Program-made: the position numbers and the translations under genes
Shown here: positions 1 to 8,551 of the stretch, piece by piece
How the letters are laid out: each line of letters opens with the position of its first letter
Position numbering within the stretch: position 1 is the stretch's first letter
NCBI GenBank assembly: GCA_001917135.1
Contig: MNTT01000007.1
Coordinates: forward strand, 62,001-126,000
Direction of reading: 5' to 3'
From: Acetobacter sp. 46_36
Lineage (GTDB): Bacteria; Pseudomonadota; Alphaproteobacteria; RF32; CAG-239
DNA length: 64,000 bases
Notes under the pieces: model-generated
The model's input: the letters and a program-made list of their open reading frames with translations, nothing else
What the model was told of the DNA's origin: nothing
The model's database searches: none

Positions 1-1
1 T

Positions 2-1837
2 ATAATCGATTCTTCGAAAATTTCGGAAATGAAGGAAAACAACGAAATTGCAACGCAGGCGCTTAAAACCATGCTGACATATACAAAACAGCTGGACGAG
101 GATATTATTGCAAATATCGATTTGTTCCGAGCCGTATTGGGGATTAATGCCAGAGATTATGACGAATATATGGTTTACCCGCCGGAAACGATTGAAGAAA
201 TTGATGTAACCAAACCGACCGTAAAAACGGGAGGAGGAACAGCTCCTTCTTCCGCGTCAGGTTCTTTAGACTTACGCTCTGTCGAACCTGAAGAGACGCC
301 CTCCCCGCAGGAAAAAGCTCCGGCCGGGGCTGCAAAACAGCAAAAAGAACACTCTTCTTCTCAGGCCGGGCAACCGGCCTCTGAATCTGTTCAGAAGGCA
401 AATACCGGACATCCAGACGTTTCCAACACAATAACAAACAATGAAACAAGGCCTGAAAGCAACTCGAAAACAGCTCTTCCTTCTGTTACTGACGAAATAA
501 AAAATAAAGATACCCAAGCCAAGAATGAAAGCGCTGAAGCAAATAACCCCCTTTCCAGCAGTCAGGTTTCCCAAAGGCAAAAAGCGTACAATATGGTTTT
601 AACCGAAACGTCCGGAGGGCTTTTTAATTTATTTAACAAAATTGAAGATGAAAAAGCATCCCGACAGACAATAGAAACTGCCTCTACCGCTGAATTCGGC
701 GGATTGTCACAAATTCTTAAAAGCAATGCTCCGCAGTTTTCAGTTAAAACTCTGCCGGACGTTCCTGCCCTTACTCCGGCCATTACCGTTTCGGCTGCTC
801 CTACTCCTTCACCTAAGGATGCCGGAGAAAATATTCTTACAAAAACCAAAGCCGCTATATCTAAAATTATGGCTAAACTGCAGCAAGCCGAAAAGGATTT
901 GGAAAAAAATGTTATGGCTTATAACGATATCAGCGCAGCCGACACTACAAGCGCAAAGGTAAACAAAAAGGAAGATATTACGCAGGCTAAAACCGCAAAG
1001 ACGACGATAGCAGAAAAAGAAAGCAAAGAAAATTTAATTGCCGGCATAAAGCACTCAGGCAAAAAGAAAACAGAAGCGGCGGCTGCAAATATAAAGCTTT
1101 CTGACAAAAAGGATGCAGAAACGACAGTTACGGATATAAAGCTTTCTGGCAAAAAAGATATAAAAACAGCAGTTGCTGACATAAAAATTACGGAAGAAAA
1201 AGCTTCTGCCGCTGAAACGAAATCCTCAATGAAAATCAATCCGGTGGTTGCCCTGAACATCGGCAAGAAAGGCTCTTCCCAGCCAGTTTTTACCATATCA
1301 GACAGTATCGGCAAACGGCAAAAATTTGCGTTTAATAAAAAGCAGAACAACAAACAACAAGCCCTTAAGACCGCTGACGCAACACAGAATAAAGACTTCG
1401 CCCCTTCCGCCCGGCAGCAAAAATCCGCCAGCCAGGTACTGCCGGACTTTAAAATTCCGTCTCCTGCTTCCAGCTCGAATTTTTCTCCTGTTCAAAATGC
1501 CGAAAAACGGAACACCAGCATTTTACAACATTTATTTGCCGAAAATGACATTACATTTGCACCTTTTGCCGGAGAACATATTACGGATGACGCATTGGTT
1601 GCCGTTGAAACATCTTTTGAACCTGTAAAAAAACAAAATTTGTATGTTTTTTCCGTCCGTTCCCCGTATGTGAAAGAGGCAAGCGGCATTGCCGGAAAAT
1701 CAATGCTTAAAGGAAAGTTTTCCGGACAACCGCAAAACCTTAATCTAAAAAAACATTATTTATATGCCGCAAATACACAGGGAAAAAACGTTTTCAGCGG
1801 AACGATTTCCAAACGAAATTCCGTTACCGATATGTAA
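2..1837 (+). CDS. Low-complexity protein of unknown function, 5' end outside window
   Basis: The frame is open from the first bases of the window. The first ATG (position 29) has no well-spaced Shine-Dalgarno sequence, so the true start probably lies upstream and 611 residues are visible. A short N-terminal part looks folded; the rest is rich in Ala, Ser, Thr, Lys, Pro and Gln with few hydrophobic runs, as in a disordered linker. Three 15-residue units starting with IK and carrying a KK pair lie at about residues 340-384 counted from the ATG, followed by a degenerate fourth. I see no signal peptide or membrane segment in the visible part. The C-terminal 80 residues regain mixed composition. 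The domain is not recognised. Flagellar hook-length or effector-like proteins can have this composition, but nothing here supports a specific role. Confidence 0.75.
   Translation: MIDSSKISEMKENNEIATQALKTMLTYTKQLDEDIIANIDLFRAVLGINARDYDEYMVYPPETIEEIDVTKPTVKTGGGTAPSSASGSLDLRSVEPEETPSPQEKAPAGAAKQQKEHSSSQAGQPASESVQKANTGHPDVSNTITNNETRPESNSKTALPSVTDEIKNKDTQAKNESAEANNPLSSSQVSQRQKAYNMVLTETSGGLFNLFNKIEDEKASRQTIETASTAEFGGLSQILKSNAPQFSVKTLPDVPALTPAITVSAAPTPSPKDAGENILTKTKAAISKIMAKLQQAEKDLEKNVMAYNDISAADTTSAKVNKKEDITQAKTAKTTIAEKESKENLIAGIKHSGKKKTEAAAANIKLSDKKDAETTVTDIKLSGKKDIKTAVADIKITEEKASAAETKSSMKINPVVALNIGKKGSSQPVFTISDSIGKRQKFAFNKKQNNKQQALKTADATQNKDFAPSARQQKSASQVLPDFKIPSPASSSNFSPVQNAEKRNTSILQHLFAENDITFAPFAGEHITDDALVAVETSFEPVKKQNLYVFSVRSPYVKEASGIAGKSMLKGKFSGQPQNLNLKKHYLYAANTQGKNVFSGTISKRNSVTDM
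1046..1180 (+). repeat. Three in-frame 45-bp tandem units
   Basis: Units begin at 1046, 1091 and 1136, each encoding 15 residues that start with IK and carry KK; a weaker fourth unit starts at 1181. The spacing is exactly 45 bp, so the reading frame is kept. This is a coding minisatellite inside the low-complexity protein. Confidence 0.8.
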
Positions 1838-1873
1838 TACAGCATAACGGGCTGTGAAATACTGTTTTTATAA

Positions 1874-1902
1874 TTGCCAAAACCGTCTGCCATGATTATA
1901 CT
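1874..1902 (+). promoter_or_regulatory. Sigma70-type promoter for galU
   Basis: TTGCCA (1874-1879), a 17-bp spacer and TATACT (1897-1902) lie about 36 bp before the galU start, with a TG upstream of the -10 element. Spacing and hexamers match the vegetative consensus closely. Confidence 0.65.
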
Positions 1903-1938
1903 CAGTGTAAGTTACCGTTTTTAACAAGGAGCATCATC

Positions 1939-2832
1939 ATGTTTGCAAGACCAGAAGTTGTCGTTTTGCCCGTTGCCGGGCTTTCTACCCGCAACCTGCC
2001 TGCTACCAAAGCCATGCATAAAGGTTTCCTGTGCCTGAATAACCTGCCGATTATTCAATATGCGGTTGACGCTTGTGCCGAAGCCGGCGTTAAGGAAATT
2101 GTCTTTATCTACAGCGACGACACTAACAAGAGTATGTACGAACATTATTTTTCTCCCAATAAACAACTTGAAGAACGGCTGCTCAGAAGCGACAAGCTTG
2201 AACTGTGGGAAGCTTTGAAAAGAACCGTTCCCGCCGGCGTCAAGTTTTCGTTCGCATGCCAGCCGGAACCCAAAGGAAACGGGCATGCCATACTTTGCGC
2301 CAAAGATATTATCGGAAAACGCGATTTTATGGTCATGTGGGTTGACGACGTTTATGTCTGCCGCGGCAAAGGGATTTTATCGCAGTTGCTTGACGTCTAT
2401 GAACGTTTCGGCGGAATGGTTGAAAATATCATTAAATTTCCCAAAGACCAGCTTTCCCGCTACGGCGTTCTGACCGGAGCCAAGCAAAACGGCAATGTTG
2501 TTGCGGCGACCGGCGTGGTGGAAAAACCGAAACTCGAGCAGATAGAATCCGATTTTGCCAGCATGGGACCGTATGTTCTACCGAATCTCATCCTTGACTT
2601 GCTTCCGGAAGTAACCAAAGGCAGCAACGGCGAAATCAACCTGACGGATGCGATTAACCTTGCCGCCCGCAGAGGCTGCCCGCTGCACGGCGTTTTAGCC
2701 AACGCCGAACGCTATGACTGCGGGACTAACGAGGAACTGGCAAAATCAAACATCCGGCTGTCTATCCGTGAAAACAAAGTCTTGTATGAAGAGGCCGTAA
2801 AGACCATCAAACAACTGGACAAACAGGCTTAG
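1939..2832 (+). CDS. galU: UTP-glucose-1-phosphate uridylyltransferase family (divergent GalU)
   Basis: This 297-residue protein is a sugar nucleotidyltransferase. GalU enzymes make UDP-glucose from UTP and glucose-1-phosphate for envelope glycans. The N-terminal nucleotide-binding loop reads AGLSTRNLPATKA, followed by an HKGFL segment; QPEPKGNGHAIL, VDDV, VVEKPK and the late INLTDAI segment follow in family order. The usual GLGTR and IPKEML signatures are altered (GLS for GLG; H for P, with E and M missing), so substrate choice could differ from UDP-glucose. A strong AAGGAG ribosome site lies 7 bp before the ATG. The length is normal for the family. It stands alone between its own promoter and a convergent gene. 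Family membership is firm; exact specificity is inferred. Confidence 0.85.
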   Translation: MFARPEVVVLPVAGLSTRNLPATKAMHKGFLCLNNLPIIQYAVDACAEAGVKEIVFIYSDDTNKSMYEHYFSPNKQLEERLLRSDKLELWEALKRTVPAGVKFSFACQPEPKGNGHAILCAKDIIGKRDFMVMWVDDVYVCRGKGILSQLLDVYERFGGMVENIIKFPKDQLSRYGVLTGAKQNGNVVAATGVVEKPKLEQIESDFASMGPYVLPNLILDLLPEVTKGSNGEINLTDAINLAARRGCPLHGVLANAERYDCGTNEELAKSNIRLSIRENKVLYEEAVKTIKQLDKQA

Positions 2833-2868
2833 CCTCTCCGCTATTGCCGGTAACAGCAAAACGATAAT

Positions 2869-3858
2869 TTACAACATACGGTTTTGGTTGAGCCGGAGGG
2901 TGGTTATTATGGAAAACAGCAAATAGAGTTCTGTAAAACTTTCTTCAATCCTTCGTCGATTAATTGCCGAGCGAAAGAAACTGCTGCATTCGAACATATT
3001 TTTCAGCGTTTCAATCTTTACCAGAACATGGCTGGAGAAAAAGCTGAATTCAATTTTGGGAAAAGACTGCCTGAGTTCTATCATATATTCCAGCATGACA
3101 GTGGTCAGAATATAGCGGGCCTCGACCTGATTGTCGGTATAAACCTCAAAAACCTTTTCAAATTCCGGCGATTCCAGCCCTGCCCTCTCTAAATTTTTAT
3201 AACGCGTCAGTTTGTTGAACAGGCCTTTATCTTTGACGACAATTGTCTGCCCGGCAAAATTTTTATTCATCTGCGCATAGAATATTATGCCGCGGCCAGC
3301 CGGAACATACACATTGCGAATCCGCCCCGACCTGCTGTCTCTCTGATGCCGCAGCCTGCTGGCACTGTATTCGGCAATATTGACAGCAATCCCGTCGTAT
3401 ACACCGTTAAAACCGTCATCGCCGGTAATCTTATCATACCCTTTAAACAGCTGTGACCGATCCAACAGAGTTTCGGGAAGATTCGGGCAGAACGAATAAG
3501 AAAATTCGCCGAAAAAACGTGCCAAAAGCGGCAAAAGATTTTCCTTGCCATATTTATAATAGCTGAACATCGGCCAACAGGCAAACAATACAAGCAAACA
3601 GCCAATCGCGCCGTATACGCCGTTTTCTTCCGCCACTGTACCCGATACATCCGTCAGGCCGTTCTGCAGGCGGAAAAACACATACCCGAGCCATGAGGCA
3701 ACAAAACAGCACAACAGCAAAAATATACAGAGGTGTTTTTTCCGGCGCTGTTCAATACGGTGCAACACCGGAAGAATATTTTCAGCATAATACGCGGAAA
3801 ACTTATTTTTAGCAGTAATATATTCCGGCGCGAAAAAAATTTTTGAATTCTCTTTCAT
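2869..3858 (-). CDS. DUF3137-type membrane protein
   Basis: The 329-residue protein has two transmembrane segments near residues 42-64 and 83-103, then a soluble C-terminal domain. The layout and the GYDKITGDDGFNGVYDG ... FSYSFCPNL context resemble the DUF3137 family, whose function is unknown. There is no signal peptide; the N-terminus is charged and probably cytoplasmic. It converges with galU, and I found no clear terminator between them. The AAAGGA upstream of the ATG supports this start. Family assignment comes from pattern memory and should be treated as probable. Confidence 0.7.
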   Translation of the reverse strand: MKENSKIFFAPEYITAKNKFSAYYAENILPVLHRIEQRRKKHLCIFLLLCCFVASWLGYVFFRLQNGLTDVSGTVAEENGVYGAIGCLLVLFACWPMFSYYKYGKENLLPLLARFFGEFSYSFCPNLPETLLDRSQLFKGYDKITGDDGFNGVYDGIAVNIAEYSASRLRHQRDSRSGRIRNVYVPAGRGIIFYAQMNKNFAGQTIVVKDKGLFNKLTRYKNLERAGLESPEFEKVFEVYTDNQVEARYILTTVMLEYMIELRQSFPKIEFSFFSSHVLVKIETLKNMFECSSFFRSAINRRRIEESFTELYLLFSIITTLRLNQNRML

Positions 3859-3939
3859 AGCGCTTTTCCTTTGGCAAATCTTAAACTTTACGGTTTATTA
3901 TGGCTTTAACATCTTAAATATTTGCTAAACGGGGACTTT

Positions 3940-5172
3940 ATGATAAATTTTTTATGGGCCGGCATGTTTCTTGCGGCAATCGCCGCAGCTTTGTGGAATC
4001 TTGCCGTTTATCAGGACAGCGGTAGCTTTTCCCTTCTGACAGAGGCCATTTTCCAAAATGCGCGAAATGCCGTAGAAATCTGTATCGGGCTGGCCGGAAT
4101 TTTAAGTTTCTGGCTTGGTATGCTTAAACTGATTGAAGAAGCAGGAATCGCTGAAAAAATATCCCGTAAGCTAACTCCGCTGTTTAAAGTTCTTATGAAA
4201 GACATTCCGGAAAACAGCCCGGCAATATCTACTGTCGTCCTGAATATGGCTGCCAATTTCCTGGGGCTGGACAATGCCGCAACGCCAATGGGCCTGAAAG
4301 CCATGGAACAACTGCAGGAGCATAATCCGCAAAAAGATACGGCAAGCGATGCGCAAATCCTGTTTATGATATTAAATGCCTCTTCGGTTACTCTAATTCC
4401 TATCACGATTTTTATGTACCGGGCACAAATGGGAGCCAGCCGCCCGACAGAGGTTTTCATTCCGATTTTGCTGGCAACATCAGTTTCAACTCTGGTTGGA
4501 TTTCTGCTTACGGCAATTCGGCAGAAAATCGACCTTCGCAATAAAATACTGATTAAATGGCTGGCAGGTTTTATCTTTATTATCTGCGGGCTCTGCGGCG
4601 GTTTCTGCGCTATTGAATATGACCGGCGGCTGGCGATATCATCTGCCCTCGGCAATATTATCCTGATTTTGCTTCTCGGCCTGGTTATTATTGTTGCGAT
4701 GCGACACAAGGTTAAATGCTACGAAGCTTTTGTCGACGGAGCCAAAGAAGGATTTGGCGTAGCTTTGCGGATTTTGCCCTATCTTTTGGCCATGCTGGCG
4801 GCTATCGGCGTTTTCCGCGCTTCCGGCATTTTGGACGCATTGGTCGGCGCGGTTAAATCCGCCTGTCAATGGAGCGGAATTGACAACAGCTTTGCCGATG
4901 CACTGCCTACGGCTTTGATGAAGCCTTTGTCAGGCAGCGGTGCCCGGGCAATGATGATTGAAACAATGCAGAACTACGGCGCAGACAGTTTTGCCGCCTT
5001 TACGGCTTCTGTGGTACAAGGTTCAACGGAAACAACTTTTTATGTCTTGACGGTATATTTCGGAGCGGTTAACATTGCCAAAACGAGATATGCGCTCAAA
5101 TATGCTTTACTGTCAGATTTGGCAGGCATCGGAGCAGCTATTTTCTTTTCCTATATGTTTTATACCCGGTAA
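3940..5172 (+). CDS. Nucleoside-recognition (Gate) membrane protein, SpmA-SpmB fusion
   Basis: A polytopic inner-membrane protein of 410 residues. The N-terminal half matches spore-maturation protein A (GMLKLIEEAGIAEKIS, then ENSPAISTVVLNMAANFLGL and the NAATPMGLKAM segment). The C-terminal half matches SpmB (FVDGAKEGFGVALRILPYL, then PTALMKPLSGSGARAMM and VQGSTETTFYVL). In Bacillus these are two proteins; here, as in many Gram-negative bacteria, they are fused. The ligand is unknown: Gate-domain proteins are linked to transport of nucleoside-like or other small molecules. I chose the ATG at 3940 because GGGGA lies just upstream; a TTG six codons earlier is possible. Sporulation is not implied. 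Confidence 0.85.
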   Translation: MINFLWAGMFLAAIAAALWNLAVYQDSGSFSLLTEAIFQNARNAVEICIGLAGILSFWLGMLKLIEEAGIAEKISRKLTPLFKVLMKDIPENSPAISTVVLNMAANFLGLDNAATPMGLKAMEQLQEHNPQKDTASDAQILFMILNASSVTLIPITIFMYRAQMGASRPTEVFIPILLATSVSTLVGFLLTAIRQKIDLRNKILIKWLAGFIFIICGLCGGFCAIEYDRRLAISSALGNIILILLLGLVIIVAMRHKVKCYEAFVDGAKEGFGVALRILPYLLAMLAAIGVFRASGILDALVGAVKSACQWSGIDNSFADALPTALMKPLSGSGARAMMIETMQNYGADSFAAFTASVVQGSTETTFYVLTVYFGAVNIAKTRYALKYALLSDLAGIGAAIFFSYMFYTR

Positions 5173-5221
5173 AAACTGGAAAGGGCTGCATTAAATATTA
5201 AAGAAAATACGGAGAAAACAA

Positions 5222-5659
5222 ATGAAACTTTTAGTACAGCGGGTTTTGGAAGCGAGCGTGGAGGTCAACGGCAAAACCGTCGGAAAAATCGGACAGGGAC
5301 TGTTGGTCTTTTTGGGCGTAGAGAAAGGCGACGAATCCAAACAGGCCGATTATCTTGCCAATAAACTGGTTAATCTCCGGATTTTTGAAGATGCCGACGG
5401 CAAGATGAACCTCTCCGTACAGGATATCCGCGGCGGCATTCTGGTCGTTTCCCAATTTACGCTGGCCGCCGATGTTTCGCGCGGAAACCGTCCGGGATTT
5501 GACAAAGCGGAGCTGCCTGAGAAAGCCAAAGCAATGTACGATTATTTTAACAGTATTCTGGTGCAAAAGGGGATTGAACCGCAAACCGGCATTTTTCAGG
5601 CGGAAATGAAAGTTAAACTTATTAATGACGGACCGTCTACATTCTGGCTGGAGAAGTAA
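5222..5659 (+). CDS. dtd: D-aminoacyl-tRNA deacylase
   Basis: At 145 residues the length is exactly right for Dtd, which hydrolyses D-amino acids (and glycine mischarged on tRNA-Ala) from tRNA in the cytoplasm. The family signatures VSQFTL and the C-terminal NDGPSTFWLEK (cross-subunit Gly-Pro motif) are both present. GGAG lies about 6 bp before the ATG. It follows the SpmA-SpmB gene by 49 bp and may be co-transcribed. Its stop codon directly abuts the stop codon of the convergent gene at 5660, leaving no spacer. Confidence 0.95.
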   Translation: MKLLVQRVLEASVEVNGKTVGKIGQGLLVFLGVEKGDESKQADYLANKLVNLRIFEDADGKMNLSVQDIRGGILVVSQFTLAADVSRGNRPGFDKAELPEKAKAMYDYFNSILVQKGIEPQTGIFQAEMKVKLINDGPSTFWLEK

Positions 5660-6514
5660 TTAATACTTTAAAAGACTGTTTAATTTGCCTGAAAGAGCCG
5701 TCAGGGCATCTTCCAGCAGCTTTGTCAGAAGTTTTTGAGCGGTTTCCTGCATATTTTCATTATTATTGACGATAATATAGCGATTTTGTTCTTCCGAATC
5801 GACAAGACTGCCGTCGCTTTTTCGCAATTCGACGACAACTGACATACTGTAACGGCTGTTTTCGGCATTAACCGGTTCTATTTTGGACAGCAGCAATCTG
5901 GGCTTAAGAAAATAGTCAGCAAGTTCGCGGGTTTCGGTTACAAGAATCCGTGGCTCAAAAGCCAGTTTTTCGGTAATTTTGCCGGTAAAAGCAGAAGAAG
6001 CACTGCCATTATAATATTCAATATCATCAACATAAAGCAGCGGTATCGTGCTGTCTGTTTCATACATTGATTTTGGGAGCTCCCGTTTTATTTTCTCGGC
6101 GATTTGGGCAACATTTGCCGGATTAAATTCCGGCTGCTTTGTCCTAAGGACGGCGTTTGTCTTCTCTTGATCCAGTTCTCCGCTGACTTCCAGGCAGATT
6201 TTTTCATTGTCATCACGTACGGTGATAACCGTAATGTCATTTAACGCCTTATCCGCCAAACGGTATGCCAATACATTATAGCCGTAATCGTCCATACTGG
6301 CTGCTTCCTGCCGGACATACGGAGAATTTTTAACTGCCAGAAGCACCGCTTTGTCATACGCACGGTAGCGGATTTCTGAACGGGTCTGTTCCGCCGATAC
6401 GTCTGCACAGGCAGTTCCCCTGACAGCCAAAGAAAAACTGTCCGCCTCCGCCTTGCCGATATAATTTATCAGCAAGGCAAAGACAGACAGTTTCGCCAGA
6501 CTTTTTATTGTCAT
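5660..6514 (-). CDS. Exported protein of unknown function, FlgT-N-like and CsgG/LpoB-like halves (tentative)
   Basis: The 284-residue protein begins with a signal peptide ending near ADSFSL (about residues 1-25). The mature N-terminal part has the pattern of FlgT-N/LpoB-associated domains: a beta strand, a run of alternating charged helix residues (RSEIRYRAYDKAVLLAV), then the ICLEVSGEL strand. The second half (LLYVDDIEYY ... FLKPRLLLSKIE ... SMSVVVELR) recalls CsgG/FlgO/LpoB folds. These likenesses are by eye only. It lies 8 bp behind the lipoprotein gene at 6523 and is surely its operon partner, so a periplasmic complex of the two is the simplest reading. No catalytic residues are evident. 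Confidence 0.6.
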   Translation of the reverse strand: MTIKSLAKLSVFALLINYIGKAEADSFSLAVRGTACADVSAEQTRSEIRYRAYDKAVLLAVKNSPYVRQEAASMDDYGYNVLAYRLADKALNDITVITVRDDNEKICLEVSGELDQEKTNAVLRTKQPEFNPANVAQIAEKIKRELPKSMYETDSTIPLLYVDDIEYYNGSASSAFTGKITEKLAFEPRILVTETRELADYFLKPRLLLSKIEPVNAENSRYSMSVVVELRKSDGSLVDSEEQNRYIIVNNNENMQETAQKLLTKLLEDALTALSGKLNSLLKY

Positions 6515-6522
6515 TCTGCAGA

Positions 6523-7458
6523 TTATTCCTGAACCTGCCTGATGATTTCAACCCATTCGTTGACCTTTTTGCCGCTCTTGTCATACATTGACAATTTATA
6601 CTGCAGAGCCGGCGTCGTATTGTCGGGAGCAACGTACCAATCGGCCGACGTATCAATTACAAAATCGGCATTATTTACATTGTTGACGACTTCATAGGTT
6701 TTTGAACCGCTGATAATGTCTTTGGTTGCCCCTTTCAGGCGATGGCTTCCGTACGGCAAATCCGTGCTCAGAAGCTTTGTATCTTTGATATAAACGGTTC
6801 TGGCCTTGCCGCTGTCATAAATAGCCGAAGTATCCTGCAGCATACGGTTCGTAGCGCGTGTTGCTACAACAATGTAGGCTTCGGGCGAATATTTTGCTGC
6901 AACGGACGCGTCAACTTTGGCATTTGAAGACCGCATTCCGACAACTTCGGAACGGTACGGATTTTGTTCAACGGTTACTTCTACGTAATCATTCGGCTGA
7001 GCCTGCTGAACCGGCGCATTGTATCCCGTATAGCTTACTTCAGCAGGGATAACTTCTTCATGTGTCGTTACAACGGGTTCGCAAACCGGTTTGCCGCAGG
7101 GTTCTTCCATTGTCGTTGTTGTCGTAATAATTTTTTTGGTTGTCGTTACTTTGGGCTGCGGCAAGGGCATCGGCTGGCAGGCGCAGGGCTGATAACACGG
7201 CTGCTGATAGCAGGGCTGAACCTGCACTTCCGCGCAAGGACAATCATAAACAGGCTGCGGTGCAGGAATATATACAGGTTCCGGTTTTACAACCATCGGA
7301 GCCGGCTGTGCCGGAGGCAGTTCTGACTGGATTACCGGTGCCTGATCTTCATACACCGTTTCATCAAACGTTACATTATCGACCTCTTCCCACTGATTTT
7401 CGCTGCAAGAGCAGGCAGCCAACATAGTGCAGGCAACGACGCTTAATACTCTTTTCAT
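6523..7458 (-). CDS. Cys/Pro-rich lipoprotein, LpoB-like C-terminus (tentative)
   Basis: This 311-residue protein has a lipoprotein signal with lipobox LAAC (Cys16), so it should be lipidated and sit in a membrane facing the periplasm. Residues about 40-120 are a Pro/Gln/Val/Cys-rich tract with repeated CxC and QPC motifs (for example CPCAEVQVQPCYQQPC); at least ten cysteines occur there. A folded C-terminal domain of about 130 residues (AYIVVATRATNRML ... ADFVIDTSADWYV ... KLSMYDKSGKKVNEW) has the strand/helix order of LpoB-type PBP activators, but this is only a resemblance. GGAG precedes the ATG. It is followed at 8 bp by the exported protein ending at 5660. Confidence 0.65.
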   Translation of the reverse strand: MKRVLSVVACTMLAACSCSENQWEEVDNVTFDETVYEDQAPVIQSELPPAQPAPMVVKPEPVYIPAPQPVYDCPCAEVQVQPCYQQPCYQPCACQPMPLPQPKVTTTKKIITTTTTMEEPCGKPVCEPVVTTHEEVIPAEVSYTGYNAPVQQAQPNDYVEVTVEQNPYRSEVVGMRSSNAKVDASVAAKYSPEAYIVVATRATNRMLQDTSAIYDSGKARTVYIKDTKLLSTDLPYGSHRLKGATKDIISGSKTYEVVNNVNNADFVIDTSADWYVAPDNTTPALQYKLSMYDKSGKKVNEWVEIIRQVQE

Positions 7459-7583
7459 CTGGCATCTCCTAATAAATTTATTATTGTTTGTATAACTAAT
7501 AGCCTAAAGCAATTAAAATTTTCTTAAGTTTTTGATTTACTTTTGGCTTTTTTTATGATAGCCAACATCTCTAAGGAGGCTTT

Positions 7584-8024
7584 ATGACAATTACTTTTGC
7601 TACTCTTATATTTGCTTTTTTGTTTTTATTCAAGGGTGTACAGAAAAACACCATTTTTCTGCTTTATGCAACGGCAATGGTACTGGCTGCCTATTACTGC
7701 GAAAACAATCTGGGCTGGCGCGTACGGCCGTTTACCAAAGCCGCATTTATGCTCTTCGTCTTATTCCATCTGCCGATGATTAACCTTTTTACCTTTTTAG
7801 CATACGGCAAAGACAAGCGAAGCGCTCAGCGCGGAGAATGGCGCATTCCCGAAATCCAACTGCATACGATGGAATTGATGGGGGGCACAATCGGCGCAAT
7901 TGCCGGGCAAAAGTTTTTTCATCACAAAAATAAGAAAAAGGCATATATGGCTACCTTTTTTGCCACTGTTTTTATTCAGGCCGGCATTATTTTCTTTATC
8001 CTGCACTATCTGAAGATTTTATGA
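7584..8024 (+). CDS. DUF1294 membrane protein
   Basis: A small inner-membrane protein of 146 residues with about four hydrophobic segments. The DUF1294 hallmark is clear: NLFTFLAYGKDKRSAQ, WRIPEIQLH, then GGTIGAIAGQKFFHHKNKKK, with the last cytoplasmic loop rich in His and Lys. Function is unknown; some members are fused to cold-shock domains, this one is not. AAGGAGG lies 6 bp before the ATG. A hairpin with a T-run follows the stop codon. Confidence 0.85.
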   Translation: MTITFATLIFAFLFLFKGVQKNTIFLLYATAMVLAAYYCENNLGWRVRPFTKAAFMLFVLFHLPMINLFTFLAYGKDKRSAQRGEWRIPEIQLHTMELMGGTIGAIAGQKFFHHKNKKKAYMATFFATVFIQAGIIFFILHYLKIL

Positions 8025-8039
8025 TGTCCGCAATGTCCG

Positions 8040-8067
8040 TATCCCAGATATGGGGATAACGTTTTTT
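8040..8067 (+). terminator. Probable intrinsic terminator after the DUF1294 gene
   Basis: A six-pair stem TATCCC/GGGATA (8040-8045 and 8053-8058) with a 7-base loop is followed by a run of six T from 8062. It overlaps the stop codon of the convergent YbjN-like gene. Confidence 0.5.
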
Positions 8068-8551
8068 ACATTACCATAACGCTGGTATACAATGCCTGGG
8101 CCGGTTCGACATTCTGGCGCATTACTGCATTAAAAATCGGATAAACCCTTTCGCATTCCATAATTGACAGCTCTATAATTTTGCTTATTTTATGAGTAAA
8201 CAGTTCTTCGTTATCCTGCAAAATCAGGGAATGTTTAAAAATCGGCATTTTCTGTTCGCTCCAGTAAGAAAAATGCCCCAGCCAGAGATTTTCATTCAGC
8301 ATGGCCAGCAATTCAAACATCTTTCCGCGATCCACCGCAGATGCTTCAATGTTCAGCAGGCAGGAAATATGCAGACAGCGCAGATGCTCCTCATACGCAA
8401 AAAAAATCAGCATATTGTCCCATTTTCCCAAAACTTCTGCTACCAGTTCATTATCCTTGCGGCGGTCAAAAGACACGTTATCGCGGGAAAATATCCCTTC
8501 TATCGTATCAATCGGATTATACAAATCTTGCTGTTCCAATGCTAAATTCAT
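8066..8551 (-). CDS. YbjN domain protein
   Basis: The 161-residue protein looks like the YbjN/type III chaperone-like fold common in Alphaproteobacteria: an opening helix, NVSFDRRKDNELVAEV, a strand pair (DNMLIFFAYEEHLRCLHISC), and a helix LLAMLNENLWLGHFSYW. No signal peptide or membrane segment is present, so it should be cytoplasmic. In E. coli YbjN affects motility and stress phenotypes, but a molecular function is not established. It is transcribed alone, from the long spacer shared with lgt. Confidence 0.75.
   Translation of the reverse strand: MNLALEQQDLYNPIDTIEGIFSRDNVSFDRRKDNELVAEVLGKWDNMLIFFAYEEHLRCLHISCLLNIEASAVDRGKMFELLAMLNENLWLGHFSYWSEQKMPIFKHSLILQDNEELFTHKISKIIELSIMECERVYPIFNAVMRQNVEPAQALYTSVMVM

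Noticed and set aside
4011..4709. 232-codon minus-strand open frame inside the SpmA-SpmB gene
   Set aside because: It is antisense to a well-conserved membrane-protein frame, and its own product has shadow-like composition and no ribosome site.
3940..5172. Sporulation gene
   Set aside because: SpmA/SpmB names come from Bacillus; Gate-domain fusions are common in Gram-negative bacteria and nothing else here relates to sporulation.
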